A stretch of 64,000 nt of DNA from Myxocyprinus asiaticus (Eukaryota > Chordata > Actinopteri > Cypriniformes > Catostomidae). The DNA lies in NCBI RefSeq assembly GCF_019703515.2, contig NC_059393.1:16426501-16490500 (forward strand). Reading direction: 5' to 3'. Below, piece after piece: positions 1 through 11,623 of this stretch (within the stretch, counting starts at the first letter, position 1; every line of letters starts with the position of its first letter). A model generated the notes under the pieces. That model ran no database searches, was not told the DNA's origin, and saw nothing but the letters and a program-made list of their open reading frames with translations. Position numbers and translations under genes: made by a program.

Positions 1-478
1 GATTCCTTGAATCTTTTAACTATCTTGAGCACTGTAGAGAGTGAAATGCCCAAAATCCTTCCAATTTGTTTTTGGGGAACATTGTTCTCAAAGTGCTGGA
101 TTATTTGCTGAAGCATCTGTTGGCAAATTGACAAGTCTCAAATGATCCTTACTTTTGAAGGACTAGGCTGTTTTTGGAGGCTCCTTATATACTATGACAC
201 GATTGCCTCACCAGTTTAACATCTCCTGTTTCACATTGCCTTGTTAGTTCAACTCATCAGATTGTTATTATTCTTAAACTGCCCATTTCAACTTTGCAGT
301 CATCTGATTTGAAATGACTGTACATTAAAAAAAAAAAGAAAATAAATTCACAAGGTAAAACATCATATAATGTGTAGCTGTAGTGTTTTCAATTTAGCAA
401 AGGGTGAATATAATTTACAAATCACATTTTGTTTTTATTAGCATTTTTCATACTATCCCAACGTTTTAGGAATTGGGG
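1..478. repeat. DNA-transposon-derived end fragment
   Basis: This stretch resembles the terminal part of a non-coding DNA transposon common in fish genomes. Its right end carries phrases such as TTTACAAATCACATTTTG followed by CCAACGTTTTAGGAATTGGG, which I recognise as a recurrent terminal motif of such elements. The element runs off the left edge of the window, so the other terminus cannot be checked. No open frame was seen. The superfamily is not assigned. Confidence 0.45.
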
Positions 479-1930
479 TCGTACAATTTTGTCAAACTAA
501 GGGCTTTATAGAAATGTTCAATATAATTGTAAAATACAAAACTATAGCTCATAAAAATTACTGGTATTACCCCCCCCCAAAAAGAAAAAAAAAAGAGAAA
601 AAAAAAGTGGCATTAAATTAATTAAACGAATGTTGAAAGAACGGAGCAGTTAGCAGATCCAGAGCATAGTTTTTAATTTGCTTTGCACACTTTTCTTGGC
701 TGATTTCAAGCACCAACATATTTTGGTGAAGACATTACTAACATCTTTCTCTTAGCCACTGCACAACATAAACATTGTAGTATCTCAAAAGTCTTTGAGT
801 GATAAAAGTCCTTGTGTTCGATGGATTCATGAAAACAAAAGTAGCAAAATGATACATACAGTATGAATACATTAAAAACACACCAGCAAACTTTGAGATA
901 ATTAAACTGAATCAACAAACTGTGTACAAGTTTTCAATAAAGTTCCAGACAAAAAGACAGCTTTGAAATATAAACTGCAACAAGTTAAAATCCCCTCAAA
1001 AAATTTAATGGAAACTGCAAGTACTTCAACATAAATATGTGAAAGTGCCACTGTAGTTAAAAAAAGAAAAGCATTAATTTGAGAAACAGTTGGGATCAGT
1101 TCTATTAAAACATTGTTTGAGCTGCTTTGAGCTTGCATACTGTCGCCAGCTCATTGGCATCCACTGCAAGTTGACCAAAAAACCTAAACAAAACATTTAA
1201 AAAATAATGAGCTCAACATTGTCCTTTCCTCCTATAGTCCTTCATATGCAACATCTACATCTATGTTTATATCATACATGTATTGTTAAGGTTATAGAAA
1301 GAATTGCATTGTAAGATTTTTGAAATTGCACTCTCAATTTATTACTCTACTTTGCAAAATAACCAGGAAATGGCCCCCCTAAAAATAATAAAAAATAAAA
1401 TACAATTTGATGTGGAAGCACAACAATGAGAGACAGCATTCCTCAAAGTAGCAGTGAATCACTGAAGTTGCTTTTTGCTAACCACTACGTAGATATCCGG
1501 TTAGTATTCAATTTTCAAATGGTGGTACGGATCAGCATAAAAGAGCAACTTTCTCTCGAATACAACGAGTAATGGAACAGACAACGATGATGGAGATGAA
1601 GGTATTTTCTCCCCCAAACCCTTACCAAGTATATATATCACAACAAGTAATGCCATCGTATTTTGTATATCTATTGCAAAATTTCCCCCCATACAAAATA
1701 AATATTGTCCTTGAAGAGAATCCATTTAGAGAGGAAAGCAAACATCTTTTGATTTTGCATTGAAGTTTTTTTTTCCTCTGGTGACAATTCTCTCATTCTC
1801 AAAGCGAAATTAGCTCATGTGAGACAGGCGGTTGATGCATTTGATGGGGAAACTTTTGCATGTTTGAAGCACCTTTTTGTTGTTTCAAACTCACTTGTTT
1901 GTGGCACTGATCTTTGTAAGCACAGCACTT
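479..1930. other. Unassigned AT-rich stretch
   Basis: Apart from the possible exon at 1105-1183, I see only short poly-purine and poly-A runs (for example 571-605) and no convincing gene, RNA or complete repeat here. Open frames in it are short and have no recognisable motif. Confidence 0.4.
1105..1183 (-). CDS. Possible 3'-terminal coding exon, gene unknown
   Basis: On the minus strand a good acceptor (pyrimidine run then TAG at 1184-1186) is followed by an open frame reading FFGQLAVDANELATVCKLKA and five more residues to a TAA stop at 1105-1107. The composition looks like a helical protein end rather than translated repeat. The first base would complete a codon from an upstream exon, so a donor with two overhanging bases is needed at higher coordinates. 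I could not find that partner between here and marchf2. I do not recognise the protein. It could be chance, a pseudo-exon, or the last exon of a gene whose other exons are short. Confidence 0.2.
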
Positions 1931-1931
1931 C

Positions 1932-2062
1932 AGGGGATAGTTCACCCAAAAATTAAACTTCTGTCATCATTTACTTCCATATCCACATGACATCTTTCTG
2001 TGGAACACAAAAGGAGATGTCAGGCATGAAATTTTAATTTTTGGGGGTAAACTATTCCTTTA
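1932..2062. repeat. Short MITE with GGGATAGTTCACCC ends
   Basis: A 131-bp element begins AGGGGATAGTTCACCCAAAA and ends with the inverted counterpart TTTTGGGGGTAAACTATTCC. The same terminal motif occurs in a long fold-back copy at 22049-22584 and in fragments near 2525, 4740 and 38170. It has no coding content. A PIF/Harbinger-type origin is possible but not shown. Confidence 0.7.
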
Positions 2063-2519
2063 ACATCTCTACTTAATGGACTATGTTTATCTAAGCGAAG
2101 CGGTGTCCATTAAAAAAATTGTCAGCAAATAATTCAGACATTCATGGGCCTGTTTGCAATACAAAAAAAAAAAAAAAAAAAACCCTGGACCTACAGCACA
2201 CAACACTTCAAAAAACAGAGACATCAGTTTATCTACACATTTACAATTGAAACTCAGAATTTACAATTAGAGAGTTAAGGGTCTGGACCTAAATATCTTA
2301 GGTAGCTCATTTCATGGAGATCATCCTTAATATTACCGCCAGAAGTTCAGACCTTGAGTGAACAACATGCTTTTAGTCCTTCGGCACTAAGATTTTCCAC
2401 ATTAAGTGCATAAAAAGTGCACTAAAAAGTCCACGTTAGGAGTAGCGAATGTGCAATTACTACAATGCTGCATATACCGAAGAGCCATGCCCAGAGATTT
2501 CACATTGCTTTAGGTGTAA

Positions 2520-3105
2520 AAGCAACTTTAAATGTATAATTCACCCCAAAATTTTAAATCTGTGATCATTTAAATCACCCTTATGTTGTTTCTTCCATAT
2601 TCTTGCAAAATAAGATATTTTCAAGAATTTCCGCACAGCTTTTTCCACACTATGACAGCATATAGTGACCAAGGGCAGCTACTGTAAGCTCCAAAAAGTA
2701 CTAAAACACACCATAAAAATACCCAAGTCCATACCACCCATGCACTGTAATAGACTGAAATATTTGTTGTTTTAAGTGTTGGGTGTAATCTGATTACAAA
2801 ATAGTTACTGTAATCTACCTTTTTAGACAAAAAGTAGTGTAACATTACATTTTAAATTCTTGTAATCACATTACATTTACTAACTTTCAATTAAGGTAAT
2901 TATATGTTCATATACATTGTATATGTCTGTTTGCATATCTGTAAAGGGTGTGCAGCAAAGACTGAGGAAATATAGTCATTTTGAATTTGTCGAGCGAAAA
3001 AACGGAAAATGCTTGAAGTGTTTTAGAGTAATTTAAAAGTAATTTGATTACTTTTTAATAAAGTAATCTGATTAAATTTTTTAGAGAAAGACGTTATTAA
3101 AACAC
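2520..3105. repeat. MITE fragment followed by a hAT-like fragment
   Basis: The left part (about 2525-2770) looks like a diverged piece of the TTCACCCAAAA MITE family. From 2777 the text AGTGTTGGGTGTAATCTGAT, with repeated 'attac/gtaat' wording to about 3105, matches the style of the element at 30274-30932. That element has an 8-bp target duplication. I see no clean target duplication here. Confidence 0.4.
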
Positions 3106-3109
3106 TAAT

Positions 3110-4445
3110 CTATGTGGAGGTGAGGGTGTGGATGTTAGAAAACTGTGAACTGAGTTTTCTTACAAAAACTAATAAGTGTGGACGTGTCCTAAGAAAGCAT
3201 CCACACTAATATGTTTTCGTTTAGAAATGCATTAATTTTGCTACATATATGCCTCTGTCCAATGAAAACAGAGCATTTCGAAAATGCTCTCTCCATTACA
3301 ACATACTTTGGAAAAAGATGATTTTAGGAAACTGAAAACAGACTTCTCTAACAAAAAAGAATTACTCCCCATTCACACCGCCAGCAACATTGTGCAAGAC
3401 AGCAACACCATCCCATTCATTTTTCAATGAGAGGACAGCGACTTCCGGCGACATGAGCTGTCGCGCCCATTGGCGACAGAGATCGCCGTGGGAAGAGACA
3501 AGTTGAGAATATTTCAACTTTATGCAAATGACGAGCGACATTCGCAAGCGACTACCAATGAGAGTGAAGACAGTGTTGCTCACATCATCCGTCTTCAGGC
3601 AGGGTGAGTGCGAGATAATGGAGTCGACTCGAGTGCAGGCAAGACAGAGAAGTTAAAAGTTTCAGTGAGCGATTTCACTGTTCTGTATCATTTGTCTGTA
3701 ACCAAATACATAGATATGGCTGAATAAAATGATGCGTGGAAAACCATGTCGGCATTCTGAGTGAGTTTGATTCATATTTCGATATAACGTTCATCTTGTT
3801 TAATGATTTGACGCATTAAGCACTGCTGCAGATTATATAAAACACTCTCCTCTGCAGAATGTGCATTTTTAGAGACAAAAGAACTGATTCCTTGTCAAAT
3901 TAGTATGATATCTTAGTTTTATCAGCAGTATCATCTGTACTTATCAGCATTTCAAACGCTACTATGGCCAGTTGTGCAGTCCTCCAATAACGTTAGAGCG
4001 GCAGCAGCAGTAGGAACACCCACCAGCGACACAGATCGCAAAATCTAGCAACATGCCGCCCGCGGTGTGAACGTGGCTTTAAAGTAGACGTGTCCTAAGA
4101 AAGCATCCAACGAGTTTTTCCTCCAACGAAAATGGAGTGCTTCAAAAATGCTTTCTACTATGGCATACTTTGGAAAACGATGATGTTAGGGAGTTTTCTT
4201 ACAAAAACGAATTAGTGTGGACATGTCCTAAGAAAACATCCACACTAATACGTTTTCCTTTAAAAATGCATTAATTCTGCTACATATACACCTTTCATCC
4301 ATACTAGAACGGCATTTTACTCCATTGAAAACGGAGCGTTTTGAAAATTTTCTCCATTACTGCACACTTTGGAACACGGTGACGTTAGGAAACTGAAAAA
4401 CGAGTTCTCAAACTAAAAACAATTAGTGTGGACGTGGCCTAAGAC
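3110..4445. repeat. Composite of a MITE family with a second element inside
   Basis: Phrases such as GTGTGGACGTGTCCTAAG and CATCCACACTAATACGTTTT recur at about 3160-3360, 4085-4260 and 4400-4445 and frame fold-back copies of one non-coding family. A relative lies at 42300-42505. Between about 3365 and 4078 a different element appears. Its ends are near-inverted (CATTCACACCGCCAGCAAC at left, CGCGGTGTGAACGTGGC at right), as expected for a transposon that landed inside the first family. No coding frame is visible. Assignment to superfamilies is left open. Confidence 0.55.
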
Positions 4446-4559
4446 CATGAATGAGATTTGAGAGCTATGGCGATGGCCAAAGTTTTCAGTAAATAGCGGG
4501 AAAAAAACAAAACAAAACAAAAAACTATTGAATGGCTTCATAAGACTATGAATAAAAAT

Positions 4560-4772
4560 TGTATGGCCTACTTTAAATGGTCCTTTTTAGTCATTTTTGG
4601 AGCTCGAGAGCATCAGTCCCCATTCTCAATCACTGTATGGAAATGCAGCTTGGAGATTCTTCAAAATACCTTGTGTTCCACAGACAAAGCAAATCATATG
4701 GATTTGGAATGATATTAGACGGTGAGTAAATGACAAAACTTTCATTTTTGGGTAAACTATTCACTTATGAGT
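4560..4772. repeat. Fragment of the TTCACCC-end MITE family
   Basis: The right end reads CATTTTTGGGTAAACTATTC, the terminal motif shared with the elements at 1932-2062 and 22049-22584. The matching left end is not clear. Confidence 0.45.
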
Positions 4773-6890
4773 TGCTTTCAGATAGTACTTTCTCCAGAAG
4801 GAATGAAAAGCTCTGACGGTTGGTGGTGTTTTGCACATTGTTCTTGCACCAAACTGACGCAAAGCTAAAAGATGCCTTTTCTTGGAGTGTAATTCATGGA
4901 TGAGTGAATGGTTCATTACTGGTCTGGAATTGAAGTTAAGCTTCACACAATGACTTCTTCCTCAGCGGCTTGACCTCTCATTAAGCTGCATGAAATCGTC
5001 CACAAGGTAAACTGCTACAAAATCCCTCAATCTCTGCCATTTGATATTGCTCAAACTAACTAAACTGCACACAAAAATAGAGCTTACAAAATGCATACTG
5101 TAAACACACACAAACACATTCAGCTTCACACACTTGCCGATAAAACAAAAACAAACAAAAAAAAAATCATGATTTTAGAGCCATTTGAAAGTGATTCAGA
5201 ACAATGAACTTGTAGAGGTCTGCTTGCATCTGCACTTACTACAACTCAACACAACATACAATGTTGCCACATATTTGGATCCCATTCGCTTACACGTATC
5301 TACTTTTGATCAGCTCACATCTAGGCTACGTTGTCAAAGTGCTACAAATTCAGGACCATTGCATGCTGTTTTGCAATGTTTGGACAAACGCAAACTGGTC
5401 ACAAAGAATCACAATACTATACCTACATTTTTGCATTGTGATTTTTTTGGCTCCTTGTACATATCACAGAAGTTTCCTGGAGAAATGAACACTAGAGGCG
5501 CTACAACAACCACTTTCACACAAATCATGAGTAAAACGGCACATTATCAGTTCATAAACACGTACTTTTCACCCTGTTCTTCACAAAATGCTTTAAAAAC
5601 TTTTACTTTAGTGCATGACTTATAAAACGAAGCATTTTAAAGTTTGCATTACATAACCATCTACATTCAGAAGCTTATTCAAGCGTAATCAAATTGCATG
5701 GTAGCTCAACTGATAGAGCATTGCACTTATGATGCAAAGGACAGGGGTTCGAGTCCTAAAGAGCATATAAGCCAAAAGTGTCAAAGAAGCACCACAAAAT
5801 TAGGTTAGGTTTGGTTTAAGGTAGGTAGGTCAGTTGATTCTTAACTTTAAAAAGCATTAACTTTAAAAAACCTCATTGACTGAGAAAAATGTACCCACTT
5901 TTAGCGCCACACAGTGGACATTTCACCTTGGAACTGCCGCAATAAATGTAAGGAACCGCGTCACATAATTTTGCAAAAATGTTGCCACAGTCACATCATT
6001 TCCATGAGATCAGGGCAGGCTCAAAAAACAGCCTTTGATCCATATGTAAAGCCCCAAACAAACTTCGCACCGAACAGTCACCAATTTGATGAGACTTTTG
6101 AAATAGAAACAGGCATGCATAACAACATGCGCGCTTACAGCGGAATCACGCAGAAGTGCGAACGGGCAGTGTGTTATTGCACTCTTTTTTTTCCTATACT
6201 GCCTATCTTTCTCATTCCAGGTGGGCATGGTGAGCTTGATGAGCACTGCAGTAATAATCAGCCTCCACATCCATTGCCCGGGCCTTAAACGGGTGACCTC
6301 GCCAAGTGTAGTTCTGTAATACCCATGTCAATCAAAGCTTAGAGCTTACTTGTTCACATAGTGTTTATATATTTATACATTTACATCCTGACTAAATATG
6401 AGCATCAAGGGCTATAATTTGCCAAGAATAAGTCCGGACCGATTCTCTGTCAGGTTAAGATAGAAAGTCCATGAAGGTAGATGAGTGAAAAAAACAATAC
6501 ATTGAAAATTAAAGAAAGGTTTGGTATTAAGCTTCAGCAGCCATCCGTACTTGATTCAAAATCCTTCCCTGCTGTGCTCAAAGGAATCGTCTATGCACAA
6601 GTTAGATTTCTGATTGTTTCAAATACAATGCATACTGAATGGTACGGGACCTCAGCGTTGCTGTTTAATCCCCAAATAAATAAAGGTTTCTTAAAACAAC
6701 ACACTTATAAATGCTCAAAAATAAGAGACTGGTGAAAAAAAATTAAGTGCTCACATATTTAGATAAAAAGGATTAAATAGAAAAGAATGCATCCACAAGT
6801 GCCGCGGCTCTAGCTGACAAAGCTGCATCAGGAACCTGTAGCACACTATTACCACCACGATCGGGCCCCTTCTTCCCCACTCCACGTCTC
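4773..6890. other. Intergenic and marchf2 3' flank, with a tRNA-derived piece
   Basis: No gene was recognised. At 5693-5770 there is a tRNA-like sequence. It has an A-box-like TAGCTCAACTGATAGAG, a perfect anticodon stem TTGCA/TGCAA around a TAT anticodon, and a good B box GGTTCGAGTCC. Its acceptor and T stems do not pair, so it is a tRNA-derived SINE head or tRNA pseudogene. The part just below 6891 is the marchf2 3' UTR; an ATTAAA on the minus strand at 6664-6669 is a possible poly(A) signal. Confidence 0.4.
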
Positions 6891-9800
6891 TCATACTATG
6901 GTCTCGTCTGCTGTCTTTTTCAGCAGCTTGGTGGAGAGCAAGGAATGCTGGGTAGAGTGTGCACCCTTGGTGTCGGGAATGAGCAAGCGAACTTTCTGAT
7001 TGGTTCGTCTCCACTCGGAGTACAACTGACAGTGGTAGCGGAATGAGACCTGTAAAACAAGGACAGAATTTGAGAAATTTGGTTAAGAGACCAGGAAATC
7101 CTACGCACTCTCTCCTTAACCCCCCATGAGGGAAAAAGGCACCATATACAGTAGTGGCCAAAAATATTGGCACCCATGGTAAATATGAGCAAAGAAGGCT
7201 GTGGAAAAAAAAAATCTGCATTGTTTATCCTTTTGATTTACAAAAATCTAACCTTTAATTGAAGTAGAACAATAGAAAGAGGGGAAATATCTCATTATTA
7301 AATAAATATTTTTCTCCAAAATACATTGGTCACAATTATTGGCACCCCTAGAAATTCTTATGAGTAAAATATATCTGAAGTATATTCCCATTCATATTTT
7401 ACATTTTTAGTGCACCTGGGTGACTAGGAACATGAAACTGTTCAGCCATGACTTCCTGTTTACAGGGGTATAAATATGAGGTAACACACAGGCCAAATTC
7501 CCTTAATCATCAATCACAGTGGGTTAGACTAAAGAATATAGTTCTGATATGCGGCAAAAGGTTGTTTAGCTTCACAAAATGGGAAGTGGCTATAAGAAAA
7601 TAGCCAAAGCATTGAAAATGCCCATTTCCACCATCAGCGCAATAATTAACAAATTCCAATCAACTGGAAATCTTAAGAATCGGCCTGGAAAAGGACATGT
7701 GTCTATATTGTCTCCACACACAGTGAGGATGGTTCAAGTGGCCAAAGAATTGAAGAATGGCAGAAAGGAGAATTGCAGAATTAATTGCGTCTTGGGGTCA
7801 GAAAGTCTAAAAAAATAAAAATAATAATAATAATAATAATTATCAGACATCACAAGTTGTTTGGGAGGGTTTCAAGAAATAAAGTCTCTGCTCTCATCCA
7901 ACAACAAACTCAAGCATCTTCAGTTTGCCAGACACTACTGGAACTTCAAATGTGACCAGGTTCTATGGCAGGGCTCCAGACAAAAAAAATGACGCAGGAG
8001 CCATTGGCTCCTAAACTGAAACATTAGTTGCCAAATCACAGAAATGCTTGATTTAGATTTAGCTGTTCAGAAACAAGATAGAAAGCAGAAGAAAAGGAAG
8101 ACAGCTGATAACCCATTAATCGGAGGTTATAAGTTTGCATCCCATTTTGTCTCGGAAATGTTCACACCCCATTCATAATTTATACAATATAAGAGATCAA
8201 ATATTTTTTTAGTACTGCTCTTCAGAATCTACATTACAGATATTTACAGAAAGTATAGTATGCATATAGCAGTGTGTGGTCTACTTGAGCATCAATGAAT
8301 GTTTGCACCTTATGTAATAGTCCCTCAGTTTTCCTAATATATAAAAAAGTGTAATTGTTTTACAGTATTGCCGTAGTCTTTCTTTACTGTTACCGGATGG
8401 CCCCAGACACAGAGACTACAAGAGTGCAAATTGAATGAAATCCCAGATGCAGTTTATTGTGCTTCTCCAATCCCAATCAATAATTACCTGAAAAAAAAGA
8501 AAAAAGAAGGGGTACACAATACGGGACTTTTAATTAAAAAGAAGCCCGAACGCTTTAATGTATCCCTTTTGCAAAATCCTGATTTCCAACAAATGTTAAA
8601 GGCTGAAATCAGTGTTTATATGGAGACCAACTGGTCCTCAGTATCCTCTGTGGGTGTGGCTTGGGAGGCACTTAAGGCTGTTCTTAGGGGTCGGATCATA
8701 CAGTATGCCTCATTCATCAAAAAATCCAAAGCACAAGAACTCGTGGAGTTGGAAGGGAATATTAAAAGTACAGAGGTAGAGTTGAAGCGCTAAATGTCGT
8801 CTGATTGCCTCAGAGAATTGACCCGATTGAAATAAAGATATAATACTATCTTGTCACGGAGAGTGGAGTTTTGGCTATTCAGGGCAAGACAGTCATACTT
8901 TGAGTCGGGGGACAAAGCAGGGAAGCATTTGGCTAGATATATAAAGCAGAGAGAGTCTTTTTCTACCATTCCCTCAGTGAAATCTGCTGGTGGTGAAATA
9001 TTTACCTCGGCCATTGATATTAATAATGCTTTTAAAGAATTCTATCTTGATCTTTATAGTTCCACGTCTTCATCTAATGATGAAGATATTATGAACTTTG
9101 TGGAACCATTAGAACTCCCTAAACTGACAACTGAGCAAAAACACTCTTTTGATTCTGAGATAACCTTCGAGTAGTTTAGCGAGGTAATTAAGGCCTTGCC
9201 TACAGGTAAGGCTCCGGGGCCAGATGGCTTTGTCGCTGAATTTTTTAGATCTTATACTACAGAACTGGCTCCACTTTTGTTAGAAGTTTATATGGAATCA
9301 TTAAAGAATGGAAAACTTCCGCCAACCATGACACAAGCCCGGATTCTTAAAAAAGACAAAGATCCATGTGAGTGTAAGAATTAACGTCCAATTTCCCTGA
9401 TCCAGCTAGACGTTAAAATATTGTCAAAAGTTCTGGCTAACCGAATAAGTAAAGTTATGACATCTCTTATACATATAGATCAGTTGGGGTTTATTCGAGG
9501 CTGCAGCTCTTCTGATAACATTAGGCGTTTCATCAATATCATGTGGTCAGTGGCGAATGATCAGACTCTGGTCGCTGCCATCTCACTTGACACCGAAAAG
9601 GCGTTTGATATGGTAGAATAGGATTATCTCTTTAAGATTTTGGAAATATAAGGGTTCGGGAAAACTTTTATTGGATGGATTAAGTTATATAGCAGCGGTA
9701 CAAACGAATGGATTAATTTCAGATTATTTTACTCTGGATAGGGGCACCCGGCAGGGTTGCCCTCTTTCCTCATTATTGTTCTGTCTTGCCCTGGAACCAT

Positions 9801-11592
9801 TAGCAGCCGCGATAAGAAGGGAAGATGATTTTCCAGGGGTGGTGGCGAGAGGTGTGGCGCATAAGCTTTTGCTTTACACAGATGTTATTTTGTTATTTGT
9901 CTCTGACCCCACTAGATCTATGCCTTGCCTCCACAGAATTATTAATTCCTTTTCTAAGTTCTCAGGATAGAGAGTCAATTGGTCTAAATCTGAAGCGTTG
10001 GCTCTGACAGCGTACTGCCCAGTAACGGCTTTCCAGCTGGGTGCCTTCCAGTGGATCAAACAGGGCATTAAGTATATGGGCATTTTTTCTCAGCAAATTT
10101 GTCTGATTCAGTTAGAGTTCATTTTGACCCCTTAATTAAAAGGTTTTCAAGTGATGTGGGCAGGTGGGCTTCATTACATTTATCTATGATTGGGAAGGTT
10201 AATGTTATTAAAATTAATTGTATTCCAAAATGTAACTACCTGCTACAGTCTCTCCCTATAGATGTCCCCCTCTCTTATTTCAAGCAATTTGATAATATAG
10301 CGAAGTCCTTCATTTGAAATGGTAAACGTCCCAGATTACATTTGAATAAATTACATAGGCCGACTGACAAAGGTGGGATAGGCCTACCCAAGATTTTGTT
10401 TTATTATTATGCATTCGGTCTCAGATTTGGTTCATTGGTCTCTTCCACCTGAGAGAGCCCCTCCCTGGTTTTGTATTGAACAGGAAGTTTTGGCCCCTAT
10501 TTTGCCATTGCAACGCCTTTCTATTAAACTAACCGGAGTAGATAAGTCACACAGTATGGAGAAATGTTTCCTTAGTGTTTAATTCAGACATTTATTTAAA
10601 TGTTGCCTCGAGCATATGGCTGAACCCTAAATTATGTATTGAAAGGTCCCCTTTCTGCTGGTCAGAGTGGATTGTGAGAGGGGTTACTACACTCGGTGAC
10701 CTATATGTGAGTGGAGTGTTTAGATCTTTTGAAAATTTGGTTCAACACTTTGAGATTCCCAGATCTCGGTTCTATAGGTATTTACAGCTGCGCCACCTGC
10801 TCTGTAATATTTTTGGGAGTAGCTCACGCCCCCCTAAAGCAGCAGATACTCTGGGAGAGGTGATTACTGCTTTTGGAAAAGGTCATGAGGCATCAGTGTA
10901 TTTCTTCCTGTTAATTCAAAGTCTGGGGGATAGAGCTTTAACATCTATCAAGAGATTATGGGAGAAAGATTTAAACTTGGTATTGGAGGAGGGAGTGTGG
11001 GCTAGGATTCTAAAAATGTCATGTCTGCACCTTGAGATGTAAAGGTTCACCTTATGCAATTTAAGATTTTACATAGATTCTATTGGACCCACTCTAGATT
11101 ATATAGGCTTGGTCTTAAAGACACACCCACTGCTGGCAATGCCAATCAGAAGATGGAGACACAATCCATGTTTTTTGGGGGCGTGCTAAGATTAAAGAAT
11201 TTTGGTTGAAAATTCAGAGTTTTATGTGTGACATTTTGAGCACTCACATTTTACTTAGTCCCAGACTCTGTATTTTGGGTGATGGGTCAGTCATAAATTT
11301 GGGGGATAATCACATTAAAAACTGGTTTCTGACCAGTCTCATGATCGGCAGACAAATAATTTTAAGGGGATGGAAGTCGGATGTCAGATTTTCAGAGTGG
11401 TGTGTGGAAATGGGGAGGGTGGCTGCTTTCGAGGAAGTGGTAAGTAGAAGGCTGGGGTTTTGGGAATTATTTGTTAAAAAAAATGGGGCAATTATTTAGT
11501 TTTTTTGGGGGACTCTCGGGGAGGGGATGTGGAGAGTGTAGTTTAGTTTAATTATGTATGTTTATTATATTTTCTTCTTTGTTTTTTTCGGT

Positions 11593-11623
<31 letters not shown>

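Noticed and set aside
5185..5625. 146-codon plus-strand open frame
   Set aside because: No recognisable domain, no splice partners, and repeat-like surroundings. The composition is that of translated intergenic DNA.
5693..5770. tRNA-Ile (TAT) gene
   Set aside because: The anticodon stem and B box are good, but the acceptor and T stems do not pair and the D arm is irregular. It is better read as a tRNA-derived SINE head or pseudogene.
6751..7221. 156-codon minus-strand open frame
   Set aside because: It overlaps marchf2 exon 4 in another frame and extends into the Tc1 end. It is a shadow of the real exon.
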